From NCBI RefSeq assembly GCF_000208745.1, contig NC_030850.1, forward strand, positions 16,032,348 to 16,096,347: 64,000 nucleotides of DNA. Reading direction: 5' to 3'. Origin of the DNA: Theobroma cacao (taxonomy: Eukaryota; Streptophyta; Magnoliopsida; Malvales; Malvaceae). The notes under the pieces are model-generated. The model was not told the origin of the DNA. It was given only the letters and a program-made list of their open reading frames with translations, and did not search any database. A program made the translations under genes and the position numbers. The stretch's first letter is position 1, and the number at the start of each line of letters is the position of its first letter. Below, one piece after another: positions 12,061 through 24,876 of this stretch.

Positions 12061-13196
12061 GTGATCCGTGGGTGGAGGTATGTTTTGGTTCCAAAGTTAA
12101 TTTCCTTTCTACTGTGTATTTTTTAGCATGTTGTCCATAGCCAAACCCAACAGCAAAAAAATAAAAAGTACTTAGTAGGATTTTTATAGTGGTTCAGCCT
12201 TCCAATACCTATGTCCTCTCCCTTGATGTCAAAAAGAGTTTGACTCCACTGTCAATTTACCTTTTCAGTAAGGAAAGGTATAAGCTTTACAGCATGCCTT
12301 TTAAAAGATTAGGCGTAATCTCTACAACATGCTTTTTGTAGGATCAATCGTAACCTCTATCAAGAAACTACCTTTTTCAGGTTCAAGCACAACCTTTACA
12401 CAAGATACAACCTTTTAAAGGATCAGGCAAAACTCTTCTACCTTTTGTTTAGAGGTATATCTAACACAACAGTGGATTTTAGTTAACCTCTAACTCAAAA
12501 CTTCTAGAAACGGTGACAAAGAAGTTTGGGATAAAAAAGATGAGCTTTTTTAAAGGTTATGAATAATGAAGGAGATTTAATCTCAAGAAAGTATTAGTTA
12601 AAAGATAAACATGTGATTTTTTAAGCTCTACTCTTGCTCAAAGATAAGAACTTTCTGTTGATAGCTCTTTTTCTTATTTTTTTGCTCTTTTCTTCTTCAA
12701 AGATGATTCAAATTCATTCAAAATCCTTGCATTAATGTCCTTATGGTAGGTATTTATAGCCTTTGTCTTTTCTTTCCCAATGAAGTGAAATTAAAATAAT
12801 TTCTTGTACATTCTAGCCAGTTTGCACAATCCTGTTGTATATGTAGAATTAATTTTTTGCTACTGAGTCATCGGTTCTTAACAAAGTCTATAGCTTTCTA
12901 TCTCTAAAGAATCAATTCTTTATTTTGAGATGTTAGTTCTTCTACAACTGGGTTTAAAGGTGACACTTTTGTAATCTTGGAGAATCGATTCCTTTGCCTC
13001 AAGGTGTTGATTCTTCACTATGGTCTAGCGACAAAATTTGAATTTAAGCTTAATTTTTGCCACTCTAATCTTATCCAATTGTACCATATCTTCCTTGGTC
13101 ACCAAGTTTCTGAATTTTACTTTTGGTGCTTCAAGAACTGATATCTTCTTTACAGTTCTGCCTAATACATTTTATCTCTCTAGAATCGATTTTTTG
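12060..13196 (-). repeat. LTR-B copy, minus orientation
   Basis: The reverse complement matches 6672-7829 over most of its length. Shared phrases include 'gttcttgaagcaccaaaagt', 'cagaaacttggtgac', the palindrome AAGAATCAATTCTT at 12907-12920, a TATA (minus strand) at 12751-12760, and 'atcaagggagaggac'. The left end is approximate. Like the + copy, it directly abuts a Sirevirus LTR. Confidence 0.6.
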
Positions 13197-14408
13197 TGTT
13201 AGTCTTGATAATATGTGCTAGAGAGGGGGTTAATAGCACAAATCAGCTCTTGATAAGATGAGGAACTAATTTCTAGCATAAAGAAAATAAAATAGAGTAG
13301 ACAATACATAATAATTTAGAGTGGTTCGGTCCAAGACCTAAATCCACTACCTTGATTGTTTAACCAAGGATTTTCCAAACCAAATCACTAAAAACAGTGG
13401 AATTCACAAGCTTCCACCAAGCTTTTACAATGGCTTTTCGCAGGCTCAGCCACAACCTTTAGCAATGGGTTTTCATGGGATCAACCAAAACTCAAAGTGA
13501 TTTTTCAAGGCTTAACCACAACCTTTTACATTAGTTTTGCACGGGCTAAACTAAAACCCAAAGTGATTTTTCCAAGGCTCAACCACAACCTACAACAATG
13601 GTTTTTACCGAGATCAACCAAAACCCAACAACCAACTTTTCTAGGCTAAGTTGGAACCTTTACACTCAATCAAGCAATCCAAGCTTGAATAAATCCCTTA
13701 GAGTGACTTGCTGACTCAAAGTGTACAAGAAGAGAAGAAATAAAGAAGTACCTATGATCACTTACTTGACCTAGATAGTACAAGATGAAGTGTTGAACAC
13801 AATTACAAAAGATTGGCATTTAAGTGCAGTAAGGTGCAGAGAAGATTTTCTGGTTTTTCATTTCTATATCATTTGGAAGCCTTCAATTCTCTCAAAAACT
13901 GATTTCTAACCATTGGAAGACCCTTTTATACTTGGAGAAACAACTCTGATGGCAATTTGACAGTTTCTGGCTATTGGAAACAGTTGAGGATGAGTTCTAA
14001 CCGTTAATCTGTCTTGTAGTGCTCTGATTCAAATTGCAAACAGAGAGCTCTTAGTCGACTAACTTGGTCGACTAAGTTGATTTTGTTTCTGGTTTGTAGA
14101 TCTTGGCAGAGAGCACTTAGTCAACTGTCTTGGTCGACTAAGTTGGTTCTGTTTCTCAAACTCTTCAGCTCGCCATTTCTCCAATTTGAATCTTGGCCAA
14201 CCAACATCCTTCCTTATTCAACTAATGAGCTTCCTTCTTGTTAAGCAGTCATGTCTTATTATTTTTATCTCCCTTTTTCTTTTGATATACTCTTTGAAAG
14301 ATTGATTTATTAATTTCATACATTAATTTTCCTACACACTCAAGTAAAGGCATTAGACACCAATGAATGGGAATATTTTGCTATCATCAAAATCATAGAA
14401 AGTCAACA
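13197..14408 (-). repeat. Sirevirus LTR of S2, minus orientation (1212 bp)
   Basis: Read on the minus strand it starts TGTTGACT and ends CTAACA. It matches the S1 and S4 LTRs, with a TATAAAAGG box at 13922-13930 and paired palindromes at 14051-14062 (perfect 12-bp TTAGTCGACTAA), 14063-14076, about 14116-14127 and 14129-14142. The sequence to its right is internal 3' region, so this is the 3' LTR of a minus-strand element. Confidence 0.8.
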
Positions 14409-15545
14409 TTCTCTATCTCTTATTTTTGATGATCACAAAACACTCCAAGATTAAGAATGCAATGTCTATGTTCAATATGAATGCTTCAAATCTTTATGCA
14501 TAATGAGGTGCTCCCCCTTAGTCAATGCATCCATTTTTCTTTACATAATATTCAACAAAACCAAAACTGAGCATCACACATATAAATTAAACATGAAGAC
14601 CTATTTAACTCTATTTGATTTAGTCTTTCTTCTCTCCTTTTTCTTTTTCATCATTAAACAAGATATTCAAAACTCCCCCTTAATGAGTGCATCAAGATTT
14701 TCCTTTAATCTTTAAATCAAACTTTAATGAATGAGAATCATAAGCACTCATACTCTGAAGTCATACAAGCTTATGGATATAGTTCAATAACTTCAAGAGT
14801 CAAGCTTGTGTCTATGTAAGAACAAATGTATGGGAATTAAATCATTTCAAGAATTTGTCAAAGATTACTCAAATAATATTCAAGCAAATTTCATCATTTT
14901 GTCATAATCAAAACTATAATAATTTTAAAGCTAACATTTTATCTCTTAGGTGTCAGTTCTTCACAAATCCTTAATCTTCTGTTTTCTAAGAATCAACTTC
15001 TTCTTTTCTCAAAATCGATTCTTCACTATTGATCTCTACTTAAGAATTTACTTATCCTATTTCATAATTTATCCTTCCTGTTATAAAGAATTAAATTTTA
15101 CTTTTTTCTCAATTGAAAATCAAGTCTTTTCTTTTGAGAATTTAATTCTTAGGCTGGCACTTTGAATTTTAAAAATAAGAAATCTTTGGAAAGGCTAAGG
15201 GATATTTCTTTAAGTTTAAGAGCATGATCATTCACATTCAAAGCATTTTCAATCAATTTTAGCATTTCAATATATCTTTCTCTTAAGTTCAACTTCAACA
15301 CTTCTTTGAGGATTTTCTTCATATTTAGAAGTATCTTACATTCAATTTCAAAGCTCATTAAGTTCAATCAATTTTGTCATTTCAAAACAAGAATAAAGTT
15401 AACAATAACCATAATCAATCATTTCTTTATTCATGCATTCGTGATGTTTGTATACTTAAAATCCTTCAATCAGATCATATGGGTAGTCTTTAGACATTGG
15501 GGGTTGAAACATCAATCCAAAAATGTCCAAAAATTCTTTTAAAGA
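14409..15545 (-). mobile_element. 3' internal non-coding region of Sirevirus S2 (partial)
   Basis: Non-coding sequence that matches 34600-34860 of S3 over at least 200 bp (for example 'taatgagtgcatcaagattt' against its counterpart at 34611). It holds minus-strand polypurine-tract copies (CTCCCCCTTA at 14511-14520 and 14673-14682). No pol or gag is recognisable. The small ORFs here are AT-rich noise. Confidence 0.5.
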
Positions 15546-17150
15546 ACTTTAGTTTTCAGAAATATAGATAGCAATCGACCCTTTATGGGTTAAGGTTGAT
15601 CCCTAACACACAGAACGTTTTCCTTAGTCTTTAGTTTTCTAAGGATCGACCTTGCTCTCTTAGGGGTCTATCCCACAACACAAATTGTAATTTCAATCTA
15701 TGTTGTTTCCTAAAGATTAACCCTTGTTTTTTAGGGGTCGATCCCCATAACACAAAATGCATGTTTAAAGTGTTCTATTTTTTAGGGATCAACCTTTACT
15801 CACTGAGGGATCAATCCTTTTGGACCAAAATGCATTTCTAGCCTTTCAAACCTCAAATTTTTGACATCAAAGTGTGGGTTAGCAATCCCACAACCCTAAA
15901 GATCCAAAATTCATTTGAAAATCATGGTAAGAGTATACCAACTAACATTTTCAAAATCATTTACCATATTAAAATCGTAGATTCATTCTTAAAAGTCAAA
16001 GTTGTAATTGGTCTTCATAAGGTTCTTAAATCAAGTGCATTAGTTCATATTCATAAATAGAATCATAAATCAATTCAGAGTTTATAACCCATTTCTTGAT
16101 GTCAAAATTGGATATTAAATGCGTACAACCTCGTGAGGCTTTCAAATCATGTATCATAAAACAGATTCGTTAGAAGTGTGGAGGTTATCTTAAGAAGTTC
16201 AAACATAATAAACCAAGGGTTTGCAACCCAAAGGGCCATACTCCTGTAATGCCATAACTATTAGCAGTATGATTCTAACTGATAAGAAGAGCCATAATTC
16301 AACAGAAACCAAATCATGTGTTATCCTCCACCGCACATGGCTAGCAACATAACTCCTGCTAAGCTAAAGCCAAATCAATGTGCACACTAGCTAGTGTCTA
16401 CTGTCGCTAGCTTCACAACCTTAACTTAAGACGCTCCACTAAAACATTTTAATATGCAAACAGAATCAAAGATCAAGGGGTGAACTCATTGAACCCTGTT
16501 GTTAAAATTGATAAGCATGTACTTGTACAATGCCATATATAAAATTCATTTCCAAAAGTGCAAACCTCTGTCCAATGCTGCCAATAGACATATACACAAA
16601 TCATTCTCACAAACATGAAAGCACAAGTAACAAAATCAAAGTTAGCCATCATGTGGCTAGTATTATGTTTTTACTAAAATGCATTTTGAAGATTTAAACA
16701 AGTAAAGGAGCTTGTTCCCCATGTGTAAACTAATATCATAACACATATACTTAAAGTATAATACCTTTGAAATGCATTTCAAATCATAGACAAAAAACCA
16801 TAGTGTTTTTCAAAAATCATGTGACTTACAGAAATCAGATATATCAACAAATCAGAACATGCTTACATTTTATCAAAATAGTTTCAAAACATGTATCTAC
16901 TCACAGTGGAATGAGGTAGTGTTCCTCTAGCCTACAATCCACCTTGTCCTTGCTAAATCTATTACCTTTGAGCTTCAACAACTCCAAATACAACTAGAAC
17001 CTATCATCAATTTCACAACCTCTCTCAATTTCCTTAATTCAAAACTAGTCAAGTACAATCTCAATTTCCATAACTTTAGACCAACAAATTTACAACCTCA
17101 AAACCATAAGCTCATTAACACAAATGATCGAGTCCTTACCTTGGTCAGTG
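15546..17150. repeat. degenerate gypsy-like LTR debris (first part)
   Basis: Repeated phrases built on 'ggatcgacc' and 'ggggtcgatcccc' with 'cacaaaatgcat' occur at 15570-15840. They recur at about 19555-19595, on the far side of the inserted block at 17155-18700, which suggests one LTR split in two. The rest is non-coding; no domain found. Family and ends are uncertain. Confidence 0.35.
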
Positions 17151-17154
17151 ATAA

Positions 17155-18710
17155 CTCTATGATATAGGGTTATTTGGGCTTAATTTTGATAGTAATTTAG
17201 CATAGTTCTTATACAATACATTGAAATTAGTAAGTTTTATTTAATTATTTTAAATTAGTTAATTTAGGTGAGTCAATCTAATCTTAGTTAATTTTATATT
17301 TAATTTGGTGTTAATATGGTTAAGATAGGTTGTTATTGATTTATTTGTGATTTTGTAGGTGTTTGATAAAAGAAGAATTTTAATGGAAGAAGAAGAACAA
17401 TTTTGAGGTGTAAATTTGCACTGCACATGTTTCGGTATTTTGGACATAACTCTCTCTACAGAGCTCTTAATGAGATGACTCTTAACCATTGGAAAGATAA
17501 GATAAAAAGCTACAACTTTCATGTTTACCACTTGACTCAGTTTGGCTTGGAAGATGGTCAAAAATCTTCTCAAATTTGATGCACTATAGCAGTCCTAACA
17601 CAATTACAATTTTTATTAATTAATTGAGTAAGGCTGCGACCCACATAATCTGACAAGGAAATCTAAGTTGGAATTAACTTCTTTTTTCACCCAACTTAGC
17701 CTTACTTCAAAGTCCTATAAAAACAACCTTTCAGAGGACTTTGGGGGGAGAATGAGACACCAAATTGACAGCTGAGGATCAAGCCACAAAGTCATTAAAG
17801 CGAAGAAGAATTTGAAGGTTTCAAAGAGATTTGGATATCAAGAATACAATTCTTGAGTTTTTCTATATTTTTGTTATTCTCTTTTTTTTTTTTTTGTTCT
17901 TATTGTTTAAACTTTATTCAATGATGATGTATGACTTTATGGGGAACTAAACTTTTATCGAAGATTATGATTGAACTCAATATATAGTTCGAATTATTTA
18001 TCTTTCTTTTGCTTATGTTTGATGGATTTAAGTTGTTTATATTATTCTGTTTTTAATGCTTCTAATTGCCTAATCACCAATTAGATTGATTGAAAACCTA
18101 AGTTAAACCGTGACGAAGGAGATTTAGGTAGACCTAGAATATAATAGTGCACGATCGAATGCACTTAGTTGATTAGATGATTTGATTTGCATATAGGGTA
18201 GACATACACCTATAAGCCATACGCAACCAAAATTAGAACATAAACTTAATGAATATTTCTTCAATTTAATTTGTATAGACATATAGTAAATTAATTAGAA
18301 AAGATATTTTTATAAGAAACTCGACAGAAACTTGAAAATAATTTAGGACTCTAGGTTTGTAATTTAATCATTAAACTTTGTTAAGAGAGAGAAAAAGAGA
18401 CAATAATCAGATGAAGTGTTGAGGGACATCATAATCTTAGGTCTGATTTTTAAGTGAGTTTTATAAACAAATTTACTATTTAATTTTAGTTTCAGTCTAT
18501 TAGTTTAATTTTTCTTTTTAATAATTTTAAATTTAATTGTTTAGATAAGATTGAGGTGTTACAATTTTTGTAGTTAACAGTAAGAAGTAATTCAATTCTC
18601 GGTGAAATCGACATTCTACTCATCACTATATTATCTTTGCTATACGTATACTTGCGTGGGTAAAAACTTGAACAACAGTCAACAATTAGGAGGGACAACC
18701 AACCAAAATC
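17155..18710 (+). repeat. LTR-like insert, + orientation
   Basis: A block with promoter-like TATAAAAA at 17716-17723, a T-rich tract at 17880-17895 and a terminal part with 'tatacgtatacttgcgtggg', a phrase style typical of the ends of some plant Tat/Athila-type LTRs. It separates two pieces of older LTR debris. No coding domain. I could not define a target duplication, so the ends are approximate. Confidence 0.35.
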
Positions 18711-20216
18711 CTTAACTTAGAGAGAAAGTCAAGCTAAAATTATAGAGAAAAAATTATAAACCATTTAAATTGAAACTACAAGTACAAGGAAGCCAAAACT
18801 TACCTTAGTTTTCGAATTTGAAACCCTAAACCAATCCAAATTGATAAGGGGAATGAGGGAGAAAGAAGGTGAGAGTGCTTAAAGAGATAAGTAAAAAGAA
18901 ACTTTGTAAAGCTTCTAAAAGATGAGAGGCGAACAGACTAAAATGCATGTCATCTCGTGGGGGGTCAATCCCTATTAATAGGATGTCATGAGCCAACCTT
19001 GTATAAGGCTATGACAGGGTAAAATTGTCTAGGAGACTAAATCCTTAGTACCCTCAAGGGAGAAGCCCCCCTTTTAAACATTATAATGACACTTAGTGAC
19101 ATCTTGGTAAATGCTTGTTAAGTCTTTAGGGGGAAGACCCTTTAAGGAAGAAATATCCCCATTTCACACTTTGTAACAGTTCTTGGTGACACTTGTAAAA
19201 TCTTGTAATCTTTTTAAAAGAGGTGAGTAGTCAATAGATTATTGGGCTACTTCACTAGTAAAGGTAAGTCTATAGCAAACCATCTAGAGCTGCCCTTATG
19301 GCCCAACGATGGCATGTTTTAGTACCTTTGTACTTATCTTAATATTAATAAAATATTTTCTTTATGTGGCTTTAGTGGTTGCGTATATGGCATTCGTTAT
19401 GCCCTATGATTTCGATGTTGTGCTGCCTTAAACTAATTTATGGCTATCATTGATGTTTGTTTAAATATAATTGAGTTATTAGTTGGCTTATGTGAAAACG
19501 TCCACTCAAGCGACTCATGAACTATCGCATACTTAAGCGAAGGAGCATAGTTTGTGACACAAAGATCGATCCCTCTAGGGCAAAATGCTATAATGGCTTT
19601 GTCTTTTGATTTTTCTTGCTCCCTCATCCTCTTGACATCCAATTTTACTCATTTTAATAAGTTTAAGGGTGTCTCCTTATATTTTTGGCTCGAAATAAGG
19701 TTCTCTTTCTAGCTTACTTAGTAAATTTCCCATTTTCCCTTTACCTATTAAACCAAGGTTCTACATATTACCACAATTTTATCACCTTGCCATTAACAAC
19801 TCATGGCAATCTAACACAAAATTTTAATATTCAAGCCCTAAAAAGATTGCTAAAAGTCGTAATCTTTACAATTTGTGTCAAATTAAAGTTACAGCCACAA
19901 CTTTAACTCAAAGCATCACACATAACATCACCAATTTTTCTTATATCCTTCAAAATTGAGACCATAATCAAATTTCCAATTATACAAATCTACAATTAAT
20001 AGTTGCTCTTACCACACTATCAAATCATACCCTTATGCATTTACAACATATCAAACTTTTTTAACAAGATATGCTTCAATGGTCCCAAGCACTTTATTTA
20101 AAAAAATAAACTTCTTTACTACAGCTTTTCCATATCTAAACTTAGCCTTCGTTCACAAAATCATGACAAAACTTTACATCATGATAAGTGATGATCCAAG
20201 GAAACTTTTATATACT
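18711..20216. other. non-coding debris between LTR insert and hAT remnant
   Basis: The first part (to about 19640) appears to continue the older LTR debris seen at 15546-17150, with 'gatcgatccctctagggcaa' near 19563. From 19641 to 20216 I see only AT-rich sequence with no recognisable feature. Confidence 0.35.
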
Positions 20217-20453
20217 ACTAGTGCCGGATCTAGGATTTTGTATGAGGGGTGGGGAGTAATCATATAAGGTCATGGATCGGGTCAATGATTCAATTCGAAG
20301 CAAAAAAATTAATCACTTTTAAAATAACATTAAATTATAACATAAAATTTCATTAACAATTTAAATATAAATTTTTAGATTCACCAATATAGATAGACAT
20401 AAAGCACAAAAAAATTAACATTAGATTTTTACATTAGGCATTGTAAGTTGTGC

Positions 20454-20805
20454 TCAATGTGCTTCCATTCTTTCAAATTCATCTATGACTAAATCTGTGT
20501 CAATGGTCTTAACAATCTCTTTCTCAATATAAAAGGTAAGTGAACTAGCAAGAAAATCATCTTCCATCTTATTACGCAACCTCGTATTTACAATTTTCTT
20601 AACTAAAAATGCAGGTTCTGTAATTGCTATAGAAACTAGAAGAGTTAAGATAAGTTGAACCAAACAATTTTAGAAAGGATATAGAATTGATTTTTCTTTC
20701 TTTGACAATAACTAACATTAGCTCTGAGAGAGTTGAAACACTTTGCAAACAAGAATCTTGCCTAATTTCAAGTTCAAAATGCTCCAATTCATATTTTATA
20801 TGCAA
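20454..20805 (-). pseudogene. hAT transposase C-terminal fragment (ZMYM1-like)
   Basis: The minus-strand reading shows HIKYELEHFELEIRQDSCLQ, then, after a frameshift and some divergence, LILTLLVSIAITEPAF, NTRLRNKMEDDFLASSLTFY and IEKEIVKTIDTDLVIDEFE. This pattern is the hAT dimerisation (hATC) tail of plant zinc-finger MYM-type 1-like proteins, where the usual order is LP-STATTERAF-KTRLRNKMEDDFL. About 120 residues remain of a protein normally several hundred long. It is broken by frameshifts, and its upstream part is partly duplicated at 20822-20941. Confidence 0.7.
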
Positions 20806-20941
20806 TTAAACAATCTAAGAGAAAATCTACAATTGATTTTTCTTCCTTTAACATTAACTGGCATAGATTTGAAAGAGTCGAACCACTTTGTAAACATGGA
20901 TCTCTCCTAATGCAAGTTCAAAATGCTACAATTCATATTTT
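20660..20941. repeat. diverged tandem duplication within the hAT fragment
   Basis: Copy 1 (about 20660-20812) and copy 2 (about 20822-20941) share 'attgatttttctt', 'gagagttgaaacactttg' or its variant, and 'caagttcaaaatgct'. Both encode the same transposase segment on the minus strand. Copy 2 runs into the S3 LTR. Confidence 0.6.
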
Positions 20942-22303
20942 TGTTGGTCGCAATGGGGTGCTAGAGAAAGGGTGAATAACACTTTTAAAAATTTTGAAAG
21001 AAACTTTTAAGGTTGGAAAACTTTTGAAGGATTTTGAAAATGAGAGTTTAAAACTTGTAAAGGCAAAAATCACTAAGTAAAGATAAGGTAAAGAGAAATG
21101 GACAAAACACAAATATTTATAGTGGTTCTGGCCTCTTGACCTACATCCACTACCTTGATCTCCCAATTAAGGATTTTTAGCCCAACTTCACTAAACCAGT
21201 GGAATTGACAGCTACCACCAAACTTATACAAGGTGATCTTCTAACCCAAGCTCAAAACCCTTACAAGATTCCTTAAGCTTTCTTAATCTTAGTCTACCCC
21301 ATAGAGTGTCTCTCACACTATAAGTAACACAAGAAATAGAGAAAATATGTAGTACAATTGATCACTTAGCTGATCTAAGATGTACAAAGTTAAGCTCAAA
21401 TACTTTTTCAAAAGTTAGGAGTGAAATACAAGTGTAAACAGAAGGTTTTTGATCTTCTAAGCTCAAAATCACTTTAGATGGCTTCCTTTTAATGATTTTT
21501 TATTGTTGGAGAGGCTTTAAATACTTGAGAGACTGATTCTAGCTGTTATTAGCTGTTATTTTGTCTTATAGCGACTCTTTTCAAATACGCAGACAATGTT
21601 TCATTAACTGGTTACAGGTAGCTCTAACCGATTACAACTTCTCTACCTTGCACTGTCTTTTAGCTGTGTACGCTGTGTTAATCGATTAAAGAAAACTCTA
21701 ACCGATTACAAACTTTCTGTCTTTATTTTCTTCTACACAACAATCTTCCTTTAATTGGTTGGCTCTCCCTTAAACTGATTAAGCTTTGCTTCTTTCAACT
21801 GTCATCGATTAAAGTCAGCTTTAACTAATTAAAAATTCTTTGAATTTGCACTTTTTCATTTTGGCTTCCTTTAATGGTCAACTTCACTTTAAATTTAGAT
21901 TTTAACGCTTGAAAGTACTAAGGCCTCATGTTCTAATCAATTAACCAAACTCTTTAATCGATTAGCATGCCTCTATTTTCAGCATCCATCACCTTCTTAA
22001 TCAATTAAGCCTAGTGCTAACTGATTAAAGCTTTTCTGTCTTGCTTTTACCTAGCGTCCAGCTTTGCCTTAATTGATTAAGGCTCTATGTTAACTAGTTA
22101 ACAACATACTATCTTCACTAACTCTTTTCTTCTTTGTTGTTTTAACTGATTAACCAATCTTATAATTAAGCAAGCTTATTGACTTACTTCCAAACAACAA
22201 ATATATTAAGGGTTTTAAACTTTGTCTTGCACACTTAAATAGAGTAATTAGACATCAATGAATGGGAATGTTTTGTTGTCACCAAAAACATATGGTGTCA
22301 ACA
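20942..22303 (-). repeat. 3' LTR of S3 (1362 bp)
   Basis: On the + strand it starts TGTTGGTCGCAATGGGG and ends GTCAACA. It is highly similar along its length to 41648-43021. An array of TTAATCGATTAA-type palindromes spans about 21600-22155 (perfect 12-bp copy at 21678-21689). A minus-strand TATA-like box lies near 21511-21520. It is followed at 22304 by a minus-strand polypurine tract. Confidence 0.8.
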
Positions 22304-22314
22304 TTCTCCCCCTT

Positions 22315-23817
22315 TTCTAATGACTTAGTGAAGATTGGTGATTAATCTATGCCCAGTGGATTGATGAATTAGCTACCCATCACATCTGGATACTCAAAAG
22401 ATTAGATCTAGAGTATTGAATCACTAATTGGATGAAATTTGATACTAGGGGACAAAATTAATATAAAGGGTAAAACGGTAATATCACTTTTTGTCATTGG
22501 ATGGTTATGAGGGTTCACAATATAAGGTTTGCAATTGGACAACTAATAATTAATATTAAGTATTGAATTGTTTCTTATAATTATCATTAATTCAAGAGTG
22601 CAACCATGAATCTATGGTGGAGTGATTTCAGGGTTAATAAGCTTGAATTATATTTAATGAGATTAAGAATAATTCTAAGTTTATTGGAGCTTAGAATATC
22701 TATGTCCAAATAGATTCCCCACTTAGCTTCGTAGAATTCAACTTGTTTAAATTGTAATGCATGTTTGAATTTGATTAATTAAATTGTGTGCAAAAATGAC
22801 AGCTTTAATATGTTTGTCTTAATTTAGACAAAAAAACATGTTTGGTCTTAATTTAGACAAGAAAATTTGTTTAGTCTTAATTTAAGACAAGAAAAATATT
22901 TTTTGTCTTAATATAGACAAGAAAACATATTTGTCTCAATTTAGACAAAATAAAATATTTTTATCTTAATTAAAGATAAGAGTTGTCTTAAATTAAGATA
23001 ATATTAGGACGATTCTTGCAAAATGAATCTAGCCATCCATGTTGATAAAAGGAGACTCCATGTTTAACTATCACTCTTTTATTTATTATTAATTTTTTTT
23101 AAATAAAGATGAATAATAATAAAATAAAGTTGTTATTCAATAAGGGGTTTTATTTTATCAAGAACTCTAAATGATAATTAAAGAATTAAATTATTTATTC
23201 TTAATTTTGATAATTATGGAGCATGTTTGATGCTTACATAACTCTAAATAGATGGTCAAGATTGATTCAAATGTGTTTCGTTTTGATTAAACCTTTGAGG
23301 TAAAAGTTTTAATAAAAAAAGAAGAGATTGGAAGAAAAGAAATTAACGTACTTTCTCTTGAAAAAGTTTCAGCTGTCACCTCTCACCTCCTCTTCCAAAC
23401 TTTGCCGTTTCTTTCTTCCTTTCTCCCATTCTTGGCTAAATTTTTTGAATCAAACATAGCCATTAATTTTAGGAAGAAAAGAGAGACAAAATTGATTGTC
23501 ATCTTGTAGTCTTACATTCCACACCTTGTCCACTCAACGTTCAAGTTGAAAGCATTCTTGAAAAATAAGTGGTAAACTTGTTTGGTTGATAAATAGTTCA
23601 TTGGTGTGGTGGTGTCTGAAAATAAGAATCTTAAAATAAAATGTATGTTTTTTCTACTTAATAGATTTTTTTTTTATGTGATTATGTTACTTGCAATAAG
23701 AATGATTTGTGTTTTCGCTTGTGTAATTGGATTGCTTGCTTCCTTTATAAAAGAAATTTTTTTTTTAAATCCATGCTTTACACAATCGCATTAATCCACT
23801 AAGATCCTAATCCAACA
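22315..23817 (+). repeat. 5' LTR of TNT1-like element, left-truncated
   Basis: It matches 33117-34599 almost throughout and ends 'aatccaaca' directly before a primer-binding site. The first ~638 bp are absent. It includes a palindromic tandem array at 22800-23005. The ORF at 23606-23794 is LTR sequence and not a gene. Confidence 0.85.
22800..23005. repeat. palindromic tandem array in TNT1-like LTR
   Basis: Six or so units of about 30-35 bp contain GTCTTAATTTAAGAC-type inverted repeats. The best is at 22874-22888, two 7-bp arms around one base. The same array is at about 33605-33805 in the 3' LTR. Confidence 0.7.
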
Positions 23818-23818
23818 A

Positions 23819-23830
23819 TTGGTATCAAAG
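23819..23830 (+). other. primer-binding site of TNT1-like element
   Basis: TTGGTATCAAAG follows the LTR end by one base. It resembles the initiator-Met tRNA complement TGGTATCAGAG used by copia elements. Confidence 0.7.
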
Positions 23831-24835
23831 AAAAGATTATTGCCAGTTTTGTTTCCTATATTTATCTTGCATGGTTGGCAACCTTTGCATATGTTTAACT
23901 ATCTGAATGTGATCAATGTATGATTGTATGATATGATGCTAATTCAAGATTTTTGCCACATTAATTGTTCTAGAAAATTTTACATGTAACCTTTTTCTGT
24001 TGGCTATGTAACAAGAAGTGTGGCTTATCATCGCCATGTCTCCTTCTTGATTTTTTTATTTTTTCTTAGATTTATGTAACTAGGAAAAACCATGTAATTT
24101 TAATATTACTTGATGTGTTTGGTGCATCCATGGAGAAAGAAGTTCAAAGCCAAAAGGAAAAAGGTAATTAGGTAATATTTGGTCTCTTTAATTTTTTTTA
24201 TGACTTAATTTTTTTTAAGAAAAAGGAGTTTTTCTTGTATCAATTTTTTTAAGAAAAAGAGTTTTTCTTATATTAAAATTCTATTATTAAAAAAAATTAT
24301 TTTAACAAAAAAGAAGGAGGGGTGGGATGTGCTGCCGAGCAAAGTGTCCCTTGTTGTGTGCTACTCGACAGCACACAGCATCTGTGTGCTATTAGCAGTA
24401 GCTAGGCAAAAGCATAAGTTGTTGCCAAGTGCAGCAACCCACCTTTGGGCTGTTAGGCAATAGCCCATTAGGGTGGGCCCTCTCTCAATTTTTTTAATAA
24501 ATTAATTTTTAAAAAAAATTATATATATTCTTAAAAATTTTCAAAATTTTTTTGTGAAAAATTAATTTATTTTAGCCTTAGATTGAAAATTATTTTATTT
24601 TGGTATTAATTAATGAGATTAATTAATTAGACAAAATAAAATTATTTTCTCAAATTAGGTTAAAATTAAAATTAAAATTGAGGATTTTAAATAGTCATAA
24701 AATTTAAAAGAGTGCCAAATGGATGTGATCTTAACAAGCAGTTGAAGTAAGCAAGATTGAAGAGAATTACAAGTTGTAATTTTATTTTATTTTTTCTAGG
24801 ATGGACATTAATGTGGCTTATTTTATATATATATC

Positions 24836-24876
<41 letters not shown>

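Larger units (their letters stand above)
20217..20941 (-). mobile_element. hAT (ZMYM1/TTF-type) transposon, 3' end fragment
   Basis: The left edge reads 'tagtgccggatctaggattt' near 20220, the usual terminal style of plant TTF-type hAT transposons. Inside it, on the minus strand, lies the C-terminal dimerisation region of the transposase. The element is interrupted at 20941 by Sirevirus S3 and resumes at 43022: joining the two edges restores a continuous reading frame, and the flanks carry a near-matching 5-bp duplication (ATTTT and ATTTC on the + strand). Confidence 0.65.
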
